Below, piece after piece: positions 34,321 to 42,162 of a stretch of DNA of 64,000 nt. The position numbers and the translations under genes were made by a program. Positions within the stretch are counted from its first letter, which is position 1. Every line of letters starts with the position of its first letter. The stretch comes from Alteromonas portus. GTDB lineage: Bacteria; Pseudomonadota; Gammaproteobacteria; Enterobacterales; Alteromonadaceae. The stretch is taken from contig NZ_SWCO01000008.1 of NCBI RefSeq assembly GCF_005117025.1, positions 124,001 to 188,000 of the forward strand. The letters are read 5' to 3'. The notes beneath the pieces were generated by a model. The model was not told where the DNA came from and ran no database searches. It saw nothing but the letters and a program-made list of their open reading frames with translations.

Positions 34321-34677
34321 ATGAAAAGTCTAGCTATTCGACTATCAGCAAAACCTTATATTGACCGTCAGAAGTTTCCATATGGTTTTCGTAAATCAGG
34401 TGACTTCAGCATTACTGAAGCCGATCTTTTAACTAACTACGGAAAGACCTTGCTGGGTCTCGAAAGTGGTGAGCTATCGCCAGAAAGCGAAGATGAAAAA
34501 CACTTCGTTGAATTCATTAATGGCAAAGTTGAAGCGGCTAATAACCTAGAAAAGGCATGGGCAAAGTACGTCAGGCTAGCTAGGGGTAAAAAGCACTTTT
34601 ACACGCTTCATAGCAGTGCTAGCAACCAATCGGATTACGACGAGGACTATTCTGACGAAGAGTTCGATGTAGCCTAA
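34321..34677 (+). CDS. maoP: MaoP (DUF413), Ori macrodomain protein
   Basis: A 118-residue DUF413 protein. The N-terminal Pro-Tyr-x-Asp-x-x-x-Phe-Pro-Tyr-Gly-Phe-x-x-Ser-Gly-(Asp)-Phe and the Gly-x-x-Leu-x-x-Leu-Glu-x-Gly segments are characteristic. In E. coli MaoP (YifE) is required, with the maoS site, for organisation of the Ori macrodomain, so this window may lie near the replication origin. The acidic Asp/Glu-rich tail is lineage-specific. A classical terminator follows. No strong Shine-Dalgarno is visible. Confidence 0.85.
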   Translation: MKSLAIRLSAKPYIDRQKFPYGFRKSGDFSITEADLLTNYGKTLLGLESGELSPESEDEKHFVEFINGKVEAANNLEKAWAKYVRLARGKKHFYTLHSSASNQSDYDEDYSDEEFDVA

Positions 34678-34693
34678 AGCTCATTCTTATTTT

Positions 34694-34716
34694 AAAGCTC
34701 GCTTAACGCGAGCTTT
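34694..34716 (+). terminator. Terminator after maoP
   Basis: A 9-bp stem (AAAGCTCGC / GCGAGCTTT), 5-nt loop and following T-run 17 nt after the maoP stop. Confidence 0.85.
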
Positions 34717-34869
34717 TTTGTTTGTGGTACTAAATGATCTCTATCAACTTTAACCAAGAACAAAATGGTGAAAGGTTAAGGAATGTCTACACTTAGAGTT
34801 ATAAAGGGCAACGCTTATCATCGATAACTGTTGCTTTTTACAAAGAGCCCTAGCAAAGGAGGCGCAACG

Positions 34870-35610
34870 ATGATCATTAGTTCAAATCAGCTTACTCATT
34901 TTTCTATCCATGCCGTGGACGATAAAGTGGGCGGTATTCGGGATATTCTTTTTGACGATGAGACATTTACCGTACGCTACTTGGTTGCAGATACCAATAC
35001 ATGGCTTCCGCTGAGCAGAAAAGTAGTCATTTCCCCCATCGCCGTGACAAAATTAGACAGTGAGACAAGCTCCGTCGATGTAAATATGACGGTTGAAAAA
35101 CTAAAAAATAGCCCCTCGATAGACGAACATAAACCCGTTTCTAGAGAATATGAAGAGAATCTCTTTAAATATTTTGGTTATGGATACTACTGGATAGGAC
35201 CTGGTGCTTGGGGTGAATTCGCTCACCCTAACGAACTTGTTGAACTGCAGCAAGCAGATGAATCAGACACGCTTCATCCCAAAAAGACCAGTAATCATCT
35301 GAGAGCCGTGGGTGAAGTGAATGGCTATGAGGTCGCTACTACTACCGATAACGTTGGACACATTAGCAATTTCATTATTGACACTCGCAGTTGGAGAATT
35401 GTTATGCTAGTTGTCGATACGAATAACTGGCTCCCTGGTGGAAAACATTTAGTACTGTTGCCATCCGACATAAAGAATATCGATTGGGCCGCACACAGTG
35501 TCGAGGTCAATTTAAGTCACGATGAATTAATCAATAGACCAGAAATAGATAGCGACAGAATTGCAGAGGAAAACTACATTGCAATGCTTTGCGAGCAACT
35601 GGACAAATAG
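34870..35610 (+). CDS. Tandem PRC-barrel domain protein
   Basis: A 246-residue cytoplasmic protein. ATG at 34870 is chosen because AAAGGAGG lies just upstream; an in-frame start 13 codons earlier has none. Two PRC-barrel repeats are visible, each with a Gly-x-Ile-x-(Asp/Asn)-x-x-x-Asp then Val-x-Asp-Thr-(Asn)-x-Trp-Leu-Pro: residues about 20-75 and 165-220. PRC barrels occur in photosynthetic reaction centres, RimM and general stress proteins. Function unknown. A hairpin follows. Confidence 0.8.
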   Translation: MIISSNQLTHFSIHAVDDKVGGIRDILFDDETFTVRYLVADTNTWLPLSRKVVISPIAVTKLDSETSSVDVNMTVEKLKNSPSIDEHKPVSREYEENLFKYFGYGYYWIGPGAWGEFAHPNELVELQQADESDTLHPKKTSNHLRAVGEVNGYEVATTTDNVGHISNFIIDTRSWRIVMLVVDTNNWLPGGKHLVLLPSDIKNIDWAAHSVEVNLSHDELINRPEIDSDRIAEENYIAMLCEQLDK

Positions 35611-35643
35611 CTAATGTTGAGCTTTAAAAACTGATATCGCCAT

Positions 35644-35671
35644 ACAATGTCCGTTTTATAGCGGACATTGT
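35644..35671. terminator. Hairpin between convergent genes
   Basis: A 10-bp perfect stem (ACAATGTCCG / CGGACATTGT) with an 8-nt loop lies between the PRC-barrel gene and the ArsR-family gene. T-runs are weak on both strands. Confidence 0.5.
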
Positions 35672-35691
35672 GGTTTATGTGATGAAAAAAA

Positions 35692-36003
35692 TTACTGGCA
35701 AAAGAACTCGTACATTAACGCAATAAGGCGTTTTACCCGTTCATCCGCTAGACGATAATAAATCGTTTGGCCTTCTCTTCTGGTAGCCACCATCTTCGAC
35801 TCTCGTAACAATGCAAGATGCTGAGAAATCACGGGCTGAGAAACATTAACCACTTCCAAAAGCTCGGTTACTGATTTTTCTTCTTCTAACAGTGAACAAA
35901 GTACCATTAGACGAGTTTTGTTCGCGAATTGCTTTAAGAAGATCTCTGCTTCCGCAGTGTGTTCCATTATATTTTCTGAACCTATAACCATATCCTCGGA
36001 CAT
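35692..36003 (-). CDS. ArsR-family repressor, BigR/SqrR persulfide-sensor type
   Basis: A 103-residue winged-helix protein using ATG at 36001-36003 with GGGAGTG upstream. Typical ArsR features are Leu-x-x-Phe-Ala-Asn-Lys-Thr-Arg-Leu, Val-Ser-Gln-Pro-Val-Ile-Ser-Gln-His-Leu-Ala-Leu-Leu-Arg and Arg-Glu-Gly-Gln-Thr-Ile-Tyr-Tyr-Arg. There is no metal-site CxC. Instead there are two cysteines, at 36 and 102, exactly 66 apart, as in BigR (42/108) and SqrR (41/107), where they form a tetrasulfide on persulfide exposure. A divergent rhodanese gene agrees with a sulfide-stress role. Confidence 0.8.
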   Translation of the reverse strand: MSEDMVIGSENIMEHTAEAEIFLKQFANKTRLMVLCSLLEEEKSVTELLEVVNVSQPVISQHLALLRESKMVATRREGQTIYYRLADERVKRLIALMYEFFCQ

Positions 36004-36051
36004 AAGCACTCCCTATGTGTAAAGTATTTCGGCACTAATTTAGCCACTAAC

Positions 36052-36065
36052 TATACTAAAGTATA
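36052..36065. promoter_or_regulatory. Palindrome in the arsR/rhodanese intergenic region
   Basis: TATACTAAAGTATA is a perfect 6-2-6 inverted repeat about 50 nt upstream of the ArsR-family start. AT-rich palindromes at such positions are usual operators for this family. Inference by position. Confidence 0.45.
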
Positions 36066-36198
36066 AGACATTCTGCCGACTTGCTATTTTATGCGATGAA
36101 CGTCAGTAATTCATATTGTTTACCTACGTTTGCATCCATTACATTAGATTTGCCTTATTTGAAATTTATAGAACGCATATACCGTAGAAGGATGAGTT

Positions 36199-36549
36199 AT
36201 GCTGATTGATTTAGCTTCACGAATTAAAAACATTGGTTTCGATATACGTTGTGTGTCTGCTGAACAGGCCGTAAACGAGTTAAGACAAAATAACGGTACG
36301 CTTATCGATGTAAGAGAAAGTGTTGAGGTAGCTAAGCACCCGGTCCTTGCTTCACTTAATATTCCACGTGGTATCTTAGAAATGAAAGCACTTGAGCATT
36401 TTCAAGATGCTTCAATACCGCTATATATTCATTGTGCATCTGGCGTTCGGGCGAAACTAGCCGCAGAGCAATTAATGCATATGGGATATAGCAATGTGTC
36501 AGTTGTAACTTGCTCAATTTTTACCATTAACGAAGTTAACGAAAAATGA
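36199..36549 (+). CDS. Single-domain rhodanese
   Basis: A 116-residue rhodanese-like sulfurtransferase. Asp-Val-Arg-Glu near residue 38 and the active-site loop His-Cys-Ala-Ser-Gly-Val-Arg-Ala near residues 75-82 are present, with the catalytic cysteine as the second residue. It transfers sulfane sulfur between small thiols and protein targets. AAGGATG precedes ATG. It is divergent from the BigR/SqrR-like repressor, which probably controls it. No ETHE1-type dioxygenase or sulfide:quinone reductase gene is adjacent. Confidence 0.85.
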   Translation: MLIDLASRIKNIGFDIRCVSAEQAVNELRQNNGTLIDVRESVEVAKHPVLASLNIPRGILEMKALEHFQDASIPLYIHCASGVRAKLAAEQLMHMGYSNVSVVTCSIFTINEVNEK

Positions 36550-36604
36550 CTTGCACAAATTGTCTGTGATATAAGTACGTCAAACAAAAGGTTAAAGGCG
36601 ATAT

Positions 36605-37528
36605 ATGCTTAAATCTACACTAGAACAATGGCGTATGTTTAAAGCCGTGGTAGATGCCGGTGGCTTCAATCAAGCAGCTGCTGAAGTACATAAAAGTCAA
36701 TCGAGCGTTCATCATGCGGTCCAAAAACTGGAAAACGCAATAGGTGTAACGCTATTCGAAAATATAGGCCGTAAGGTAAAGCTATCCCCGCAAGGTGAAC
36801 TTATGTATCGACGAGCCTCATTTTTGCTTAATGAAGCTCACAAACTCGAAGCAGTAGCAAGCAGTTTAAAAGTAGGTACAGAAACAACCCTGCGCATTGC
36901 TGTTGATATCATTTTTCCTTCTGAATTACTCTATAATGTCCTTGCCAAAGTTTCAGCAGAATTTCCGTTATTGCGCATAGAAATTGAGGAAACCGTGTTA
37001 AGCGGTGCTAATGCATTATTAAATAGCGGAAAGGTCGATTTGGGTATCTCTCCGTTTGTTTTTCCAAATGGGTTTAGCGAAGATTTGTGTGAAATTGAAT
37101 TTGCCGCTGTCGCTCATGCCGAGCATCCCCTGCATCAACTCAACAGGACTCTCACCCTAGAAGACCTTAAAACCCACCGTCAAATTGTGGTTCGCGATTC
37201 CTCAGCAGAGCGTAAGGCCGATGTAGGATGGCTTGGTGCAGAACAGCGATGGACAGTTAGCCATGTAAGAACATCGTTAGATATCATTGCACAGGGCTTA
37301 GGGTTTGCTTGGTTACCTATTGCAATTATTAAAGAGGAGCTAGAAAACGGTACGCTGGTGCCGCTTCCTTTAGATAACAATGCTGCATTAAGGAAAGCCT
37401 TGCTTTACCTTTCTTTTGAAGATGGCGACACATTAGGGCCAGCAGCCCGCGCATTTATGGGAGAGTTGAGATACCAAACTATGAACCTTCCTACATCAGA
37501 TTTTATGGTAGAGACCCGTCCTGAATAG
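36605..37528 (+). CDS. LysR-family transcriptional regulator
   Basis: A 307-residue LysR protein with an N-terminal winged helix (Ala-Gly-Gly-Phe-Asn-Gln-Ala-Ala, then Lys-Ser-Gln-Ser-Ser-Val-His) and a periplasmic-binding-protein-like effector domain. The recognition helix has His where most have Ser/Arg, and there is no close orthologue I can name. It starts 55 nt after the rhodanese gene on the same strand and converges on exoD with only 7 nt between stops. Its target is unknown; the rhodanese and exoD are the nearest candidates. Confidence 0.85.
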   Translation: MLKSTLEQWRMFKAVVDAGGFNQAAAEVHKSQSSVHHAVQKLENAIGVTLFENIGRKVKLSPQGELMYRRASFLLNEAHKLEAVASSLKVGTETTLRIAVDIIFPSELLYNVLAKVSAEFPLLRIEIEETVLSGANALLNSGKVDLGISPFVFPNGFSEDLCEIEFAAVAHAEHPLHQLNRTLTLEDLKTHRQIVVRDSSAERKADVGWLGAEQRWTVSHVRTSLDIIAQGLGFAWLPIAIIKEELENGTLVPLPLDNNAALRKALLYLSFEDGDTLGPAARAFMGELRYQTMNLPTSDFMVETRPE

Positions 37529-37535
37529 CAGTATG

Positions 37536-38141
37536 TTAGCCGATCGCATTTGGCAAGTGTTCGAAGCCTAGCGCAAATCCAAATAGCGATATCGTAACGC
37601 CTATCAATGCCACTGCGCCATCGTCAGTGGCCATACCTACAGCCATGATGAAAACCGCCAGTGCTGGAATTAACCCCATAAAGGGAATGAGTTCTAGGGG
37701 AATCATCACAAGGCCGCACCCAACGCAGTTCAGTGCAATTAAAGACCGAAACACGGGTTTTCTCATAAAAAAGCAGCGTGGAACCAGAAAACGATCTACC
37801 CGTGCAGCATGAGGTTTAACCTTCACAACAATGTTTCTTAACTGATCTGCATCACAGTGTATATCCATCACTTTTTGAGGAAGCCAAGGGTGTCGACTAC
37901 CGAGTAAAATTTGCAATGCGATGAGTAAAATCGTCACACCAGACAATGAAGGCACACCGGGTATAGCCCCAACAGGCGTACAAGCAATAAACGATGGGAG
38001 GGCCAACATAGGGCCAAACCCGCGCTTCTCCATCACGTCCCAAAAATCAGCAAAATAGAATAAATCTTGACTTGCCCTTGGCTGCATCTTTGACAGCAGC
38101 TCAGTCAAGGTCATTGATCTTTCAGCTGTTTTTGCCCACAT
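37536..38141 (-). CDS. exoD: ExoD-family membrane protein
   Basis: A 201-residue protein of the exopolysaccharide-synthesis ExoD family, with the conserved Leu-Pro-x-x-x-Ala-x-x-Pro-x-Gly-Ala-Ile-Pro-Gly-Val-Pro segment and about four hydrophobic stretches. In rhizobia exoD mutants are alkali-sensitive; the molecular role is not settled. ATG at 38139-38141 is preferred because AAAGGAAT lies upstream; a GTG six codons earlier is possible. A sigma-54-like site lies about 140 nt upstream, next to the divergent NtrC-type regulator gene. Confidence 0.8.
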   Translation of the reverse strand: MWAKTAERSMTLTELLSKMQPRASQDLFYFADFWDVMEKRGFGPMLALPSFIACTPVGAIPGVPSLSGVTILLIALQILLGSRHPWLPQKVMDIHCDADQLRNIVVKVKPHAARVDRFLVPRCFFMRKPVFRSLIALNCVGCGLVMIPLELIPFMGLIPALAVFIMAVGMATDDGAVALIGVTISLFGFALGFEHLPNAIG

Positions 38142-38277
38142 ATTCAATTCCTTTGACACGAGTTTCGCTATGTCCTATTAATTTAAAAGCGCTTTTCTTT
38201 CTATAAAGCTGCTCTAGATTCATACAAGCCTTCGCAGTCTAATTTGCAACTATAAGAGACCGTACGGATAAAATTTG

Positions 38278-38294
38278 TGCGAAAAATGTGCCAT
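38278..38294 (-). promoter_or_regulatory. Sigma-54-type promoter toward exoD
   Basis: ATGGCACATTTTTCGCA on the minus strand has TGGCAC, ten bases between GG and GC, and GCA at -12. The predicted start is near 38267, giving a leader of about 125 nt before exoD. Confidence 0.4.
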
Positions 38295-38397
38295 AGAAGT
38301 TGCTATACGCCTCTAAATAGTTAGTGGGAATACTTTTTGCAGTAACGTGTAAATTGGTAACACTTTTTCACTTACACCCACAGCGCAATCGCCTTTC

Positions 38398-38436
38398 ATC
38401 AATTATCGAAGTCGATGAAGTACAACAATAATTGAT
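38398..38436. promoter_or_regulatory. Inverted repeat ATCAATTAT / ATAATTGAT
   Basis: Two perfect 9-nt half sites with a 21-nt spacer lie about 130-170 nt upstream of the predicted exoD transcript start, a usual distance for an enhancer-binding protein. It could equally be an autoregulatory site for the regulator gene. Confidence 0.35.
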
Positions 38437-38622
38437 AATCGGTTTTAAATGTGGATATCGCATTGTAAGGATGGGTGTTACCCCGAACTAAGCAATGAAA
38501 GCAAGGAAATACTCGGTGATAACAAAGCATTTTTGTTATTGTTCCTTGTTATTTATGATAAAACTATAATATTGATTTTATTCCATATTCTTAAATGGAT
38601 AGTGAAAGAGAGGGACATCCAC

Positions 38623-39954
38623 GTGCTAACTGTACTCTTAGTCGATGACGACGCCGAATTTACTGAAGTTGCCTGTACAATTATTGAATTCCTGGGCCAC
38701 GACGTTCTAACTGCTGCTACGTTGGCTGAGGCGCGAGACTGGCTTGAAAAGGAAACCTTCGACCACGTTTTACTAGACTTCATGCTCCCTGACGGTAGCG
38801 GTGCACATTTATTCAATGAACTTGATGCACTTCCCAAAAGACCTCGCGTAACCCTTATAACTGGTCACCCTTCGGTTAAAAGCGTAATAAAAGGCCTATG
38901 CGGCCCTACTGTTGACTATCTTGTTAAACCTATACAGCGAGAAGAAATCGAAGCGGTACTGACAAAAAAAGCGAAAGCAAAGGCGCCAGCAGAAGAACAG
39001 ATTGAAAAGCACTTCGACTTGCTAATTGGCGAGTCGCCGGTAATGAAAGAGCTATACAAACTCATTTCCAGAGTAAGTAAGACCAGCGCCAACGTGATGC
39101 TTTTGGGCGAGAGCGGTGTAGGTAAAGAAGTGGTTGCAGCAGCGATTCATCGCGCTTCAGAAAGTGAAGGGCCTTACATCGCCACAAACTGTGGAGCTTT
39201 TTCAAAAGAATTAATTGGTAGCGAGCTGTTCGGCCATGAGAAAGGCGCATTTACCGGTGCCGTAGGTAAAAAAGAAGGCGTATTTGAGCAAGCTGAGGGT
39301 GGCACCCTTTTCTTGGATGAAATTACAGAAATGCCTATCGATATGCAGCCAAATCTATTAAGAGTTCTTGAAAATAAAGTTGTTATTCGCGTAGGAGGCA
39401 CAAAAACCATACCTGTTAATTGCCGTGTAGTGTCTGCAACAAACAGAACAATGGAAGAAATTGCCCAAAGCAAAGTGTTACGCGAAGACATTTATTTTAG
39501 GCTTGCCGTATTTCCAATCACCATTCCACCTTTGCGCGAAAGGAAAGAAGATATTCCTCTATTGGCAAAAACCTTCATTGCAGAATTTAACAAAGACAAT
39601 GGTTCTAATTTCAAATGGGAAGAAAGCCAGTTAGATACGCTTCAAGCTTATGATTGGCCCGGCAACGTTCGTGAATTAAGGCACTTTGTACATCGTGCAG
39701 CAATTATGAGTGACCCTGAAAAAAGCGAAATTGAGCTACCTAAAACTATCGAGTCTCCATTTGCACAGAAACAAAGTACTACGCCTGCACTACAAGCGGG
39801 AAGAACGATTGAGGATGTAGAAAAAGAGCTTATATACGCCACTCTGGAAAAGGTGAATGGTAATAAGACCACAGCAGCAGAAATGTTAGGTATAAGCACT
39901 AAGACGCTATACAACCGTCTCCACGCCTATGGTGATCTTAGCAAAGACGAATAA
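38623..39954 (+). CDS. NtrC-family sigma-54-dependent response regulator
   Basis: A 443-residue protein using GTG at 38623 (Met-Leu-Thr-Val-Leu-Leu-Val-Asp-Asp-Asp). It has a receiver domain (phospho-Asp near residue 51 in Leu-Leu-Asp-Phe), an AAA+ domain (Gly-Glu-Ser-Gly-Val-Gly-Lys-Glu Walker A, intact Gly-Ala-Phe-Thr-Gly-Ala sigma-54 contact loop, Walker B Gly-Gly-Thr-Leu-Phe-Leu-Asp-Glu, Arg-Glu-Asp-Ile-Tyr-Phe-Arg-Leu arginine finger) and a Fis-type helix-turn-helix at 400-440. It is a complete activator of sigma-54 RNA polymerase. It is first in a five-gene operon; the next start is 14 nt after its stop. Confidence 0.92.
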   Translation: MLTVLLVDDDAEFTEVACTIIEFLGHDVLTAATLAEARDWLEKETFDHVLLDFMLPDGSGAHLFNELDALPKRPRVTLITGHPSVKSVIKGLCGPTVDYLVKPIQREEIEAVLTKKAKAKAPAEEQIEKHFDLLIGESPVMKELYKLISRVSKTSANVMLLGESGVGKEVVAAAIHRASESEGPYIATNCGAFSKELIGSELFGHEKGAFTGAVGKKEGVFEQAEGGTLFLDEITEMPIDMQPNLLRVLENKVVIRVGGTKTIPVNCRVVSATNRTMEEIAQSKVLREDIYFRLAVFPITIPPLRERKEDIPLLAKTFIAEFNKDNGSNFKWEESQLDTLQAYDWPGNVRELRHFVHRAAIMSDPEKSEIELPKTIESPFAQKQSTTPALQAGRTIEDVEKELIYATLEKVNGNKTTAAEMLGISTKTLYNRLHAYGDLSKDE

Positions 39955-39968
39955 AAGAGGTATTCGAT

Positions 39969-40193
39969 ATGACTAGCGAAGAGTTTTCACGACTAAGCGT
40001 TTTCGTGCATGACGCTCGCAAACCTTTAAATAGAATTTCTATGCAGGCAGAGCTTGTGAAAATGGCATTGAATGGAGACGTTGCGCCCGAAAAGGCGCTA
40101 GCGGCATTGGATAAGATAATAAGCAGTGCAAAAGACTGTAGCCACACCCTTTCTGACATGACGGCTGAGCTGGGTGAGAATGTTTCGGAATAA
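39969..40193 (+). CDS. DHp-only mini histidine-kinase protein
   Basis: A 74-residue protein that consists almost only of a HisKA-like helix pair. The H-box Val-His-Asp-Ala-Arg-Lys-Pro-Leu-Asn-Arg-Ile (His14) has the His-Asp/Glu-x-Arg-x-Pro-Leu pattern of sensor kinases, followed by a second amphipathic helix. There is no catalytic ATPase domain, sensor domain or membrane segment. It sits 14 nt after the NtrC-type regulator and 4 nt before the CHASE3 kinase. It could be phosphorylated by a neighbouring kinase and pass phosphate on, or titrate a receiver. This is inference. Confidence 0.75.
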   Translation: MTSEEFSRLSVFVHDARKPLNRISMQAELVKMALNGDVAPEKALAALDKIISSAKDCSHTLSDMTAELGENVSE

Positions 40194-40197
40194 GTAA

Positions 40198-41703
40198 ATG
40201 ATTACTAAAGTTCTGTCTTCGCTATATAGCTGGATAATTTTGGTCGTATTGGTCATCGTTGTCATTACAGCGAACTCTTTTTATGTGGTAAGTACACTTA
40301 ACGACCTTTCTGCATTGGAAGCGCGATTGTTCACCACTAATCGCGTCATCAATGCAGTGAATCGATTGCATGTTGCCATACTTCGAGTCGAGTCTGGACA
40401 GCGTGGATACATGCTAACAGACGACGAAGAGTACCTTACTGATTATACCGAAACACTCGGGGTAATTGGTGAACTCATGGACGAAGTAGAAGTGAGCTCT
40501 TTTTCATCTGACATTAACGATCAGTCTGTAAGAATTGAAGAGTTGCTTAAATTAACCAAAGCGAAAGTGAATGAGGTCATTGAAGTTGTTGAGCTAGTCA
40601 AAGAAGGAAGAGAACAAGACGCCATTAGCCTAGTTAGAAGCGACAAAGGGATAAAGTTATACAAACGATTCGAAAAGTTGTTTCGCGAAATTGACAGCTC
40701 TGAAAGGAACATGCAGGGAACCCATTTAGCGAATTTGATGAGTTTAAGAAGAGATTCAGTAAATACCTTGATTATCTCATCCGCCACTACCCTGCTGCTT
40801 ATAATTACTGTTTTCCTACTTTTGAAAATTAATTCCCGAGAGCACGAGAAGTATCAGGCAGACCTGGAATCTGTGAATGAAGATCTAGAGTCTCGCATTG
40901 AAGAACGGACACAGGAATTGAGCCTTTATTCCGATGAGTTAGCGCGGAGTAACCGAGAATTGGAAGATTTTGCATTCGTGGCCTCTCACGACTTACAAGA
41001 ACCGCTTAGAAAAATTAGGGCCTTCGGAAACCGTCTGGAATCCGGATACAACGATGTCATTGACGAACGAGGTAAGGATTATTTGGCGCGTATGCTAAAC
41101 GCTGCGGAGCGTATGTCTATGCTAATCTCCGATCTTCTGGCGTTTTCACGTGTCTCTACACGTGGTAAAGAGTTCGATGAAGTAGACTTAAATAATACGG
41201 TTCAAAGCGTTTTAGGCGATTTAGAGATAGCCATTGACGAGAAGTCAGCAGAAATTAATGTTGGCGACATGCCTGTGATCAGAGGTGATAAATCGCAGCT
41301 TGAACAATTGTTTTTAAATTTAATATCTAACGCGCTCAAATTTCAAAGTGAAGGCGTAACCCCCGTTGTCACCATCACCTCAAAAGAAGCGACTGAGTCG
41401 GATACGCGCGACATACTTATGTCAGAAGAATACGACTGGGTGAAAATTACAGTAAAGGACAACGGCATTGGATTTGATCAATCGTTCGCTGAGAAAATTT
41501 TCGCCCCTTTTCAACGCCTTCACGGTAGAAGTGAATACAAGGGCACAGGTATAGGGCTCGCTGTATGCCGTAGAATAGTGGAAAGGCATAATGGACAAAT
41601 TACTGCTATGAGCGCCCCCGGACAAGGGGCAACATTCTCGATAATAATGCCGGTAGATAGCGAGCCGTTTGGTTCTAACAACAATAATGGAGAAACACAA
41701 TGA
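40198..41703 (+). CDS. CHASE3 sensor histidine kinase
   Basis: A 501-residue inner-membrane kinase. Membrane helix about 10-31, periplasmic CHASE3 domain 35-180 (Glu-Ser-Gly-Gln-Arg-Gly-Tyr-Met-Leu-Thr typical), second helix 188-208, coiled coil 210-250, HisKA with His near 264 (Ala-Ser-His-Asp-Leu-Gln-Glu-Pro-Leu-Arg-Lys-Ile) and an ATPase domain with Asn-Leu-Ile-Ser-Asn-Ala-Leu-Lys and Asp-Asn-Gly-Ile-Gly-Phe. The H-box type is that of kinases paired with small Rcp1-like receivers. Its last bases overlap the next gene (ATGA), whose product is just such a receiver. Confidence 0.9.
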   Translation: MITKVLSSLYSWIILVVLVIVVITANSFYVVSTLNDLSALEARLFTTNRVINAVNRLHVAILRVESGQRGYMLTDDEEYLTDYTETLGVIGELMDEVEVSSFSSDINDQSVRIEELLKLTKAKVNEVIEVVELVKEGREQDAISLVRSDKGIKLYKRFEKLFREIDSSERNMQGTHLANLMSLRRDSVNTLIISSATTLLLIITVFLLLKINSREHEKYQADLESVNEDLESRIEERTQELSLYSDELARSNRELEDFAFVASHDLQEPLRKIRAFGNRLESGYNDVIDERGKDYLARMLNAAERMSMLISDLLAFSRVSTRGKEFDEVDLNNTVQSVLGDLEIAIDEKSAEINVGDMPVIRGDKSQLEQLFLNLISNALKFQSEGVTPVVTITSKEATESDTRDILMSEEYDWVKITVKDNGIGFDQSFAEKIFAPFQRLHGRSEYKGTGIGLAVCRRIVERHNGQITAMSAPGQGATFSIIMPVDSEPFGSNNNNGETQ

Positions 41704-42152
41704 CGCGTAAACAAACTCAACCTATCAATATTCTAATGGCAGACGATGATGAAGATGATCGTTTGTTGACCGTCGATGCTCTGCAGGAAAGCCGTGTGCT
41801 CAACAATTTATTTTGTGTTGAAGATGGCGTTGAATTACTAGAGTTTCTTCGCCACGAGGGTAAGTACACTGACCCCGCTTCAGCCCCTCGTCCTAGCCTT
41901 ATTTTGCTTGACTTAAACATGCCAAGAAAAGATGGTCGAGAAGCACTTCAGGAACTTAAAAACGACCCTAAACTTCGCAGTATTCCTGTTGTTATTTTGA
42001 CAACGTCGAAGGAAGAGGAAGACATGCTTCGTGGTTATGACCTTGGTTGCGCGTCTTACATAACAAAACCCGTTAATTTTGAAGGCTTAGTTGAACTAAT
42101 GCGTGCTTTAGGACGTTATTGGATAGAGTTTGTAGAGTTACCACACGAGTAA
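41700..42152 (+). CDS. Rcp1-type single-domain response regulator
   Basis: A 150-residue stand-alone receiver with the Asp-Asp-Asp-Glu-Asp-Asp N-terminal acidic cluster, phospho-acceptor Asp near residue 70 (Leu-Leu-Asp-Leu-Asn-Met-Pro), Thr-Thr-Ser and Lys-Pro-Val. The extended C-terminal Trp-Ile-Glu-Phe-Val-Glu-Leu-Pro is a feature of the phytochrome-type Rcp1 receivers. There is no output domain. It overlaps the CHASE3 kinase gene by four bases and is probably its direct partner. Confidence 0.9.
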   Translation: MTRKQTQPINILMADDDEDDRLLTVDALQESRVLNNLFCVEDGVELLEFLRHEGKYTDPASAPRPSLILLDLNMPRKDGREALQELKNDPKLRSIPVVILTTSKEEEDMLRGYDLGCASYITKPVNFEGLVELMRALGRYWIEFVELPHE

Positions 42153-42162
42153 GAGGTGCTAG

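Larger units (their letters stand above)
38142..38622. other. Divergent region between exoD and the NtrC-type regulator
   Basis: About 480 nt. It holds a sigma-54-like promoter toward exoD (38278-38294), a weaker GG-N10-GC site toward the regulator (38327-38340) and a 9-bp inverted repeat ATCAATTAT/ATAATTGAT (38398-38406 and 38428-38436). The frame of the regulator is open back to 38449, but that part is hydrophobic and unlike a receiver N-terminus, so I treat it as leader. Confidence 0.4.

Noticed and set aside
38449..38622. N-terminal extension of the NtrC-type regulator by 58 residues
   Set aside because: The extra residues are hydrophobic and unlike any receiver N-terminus; GTG at 38623 gives the canonical receiver start with a purine-rich site upstream.
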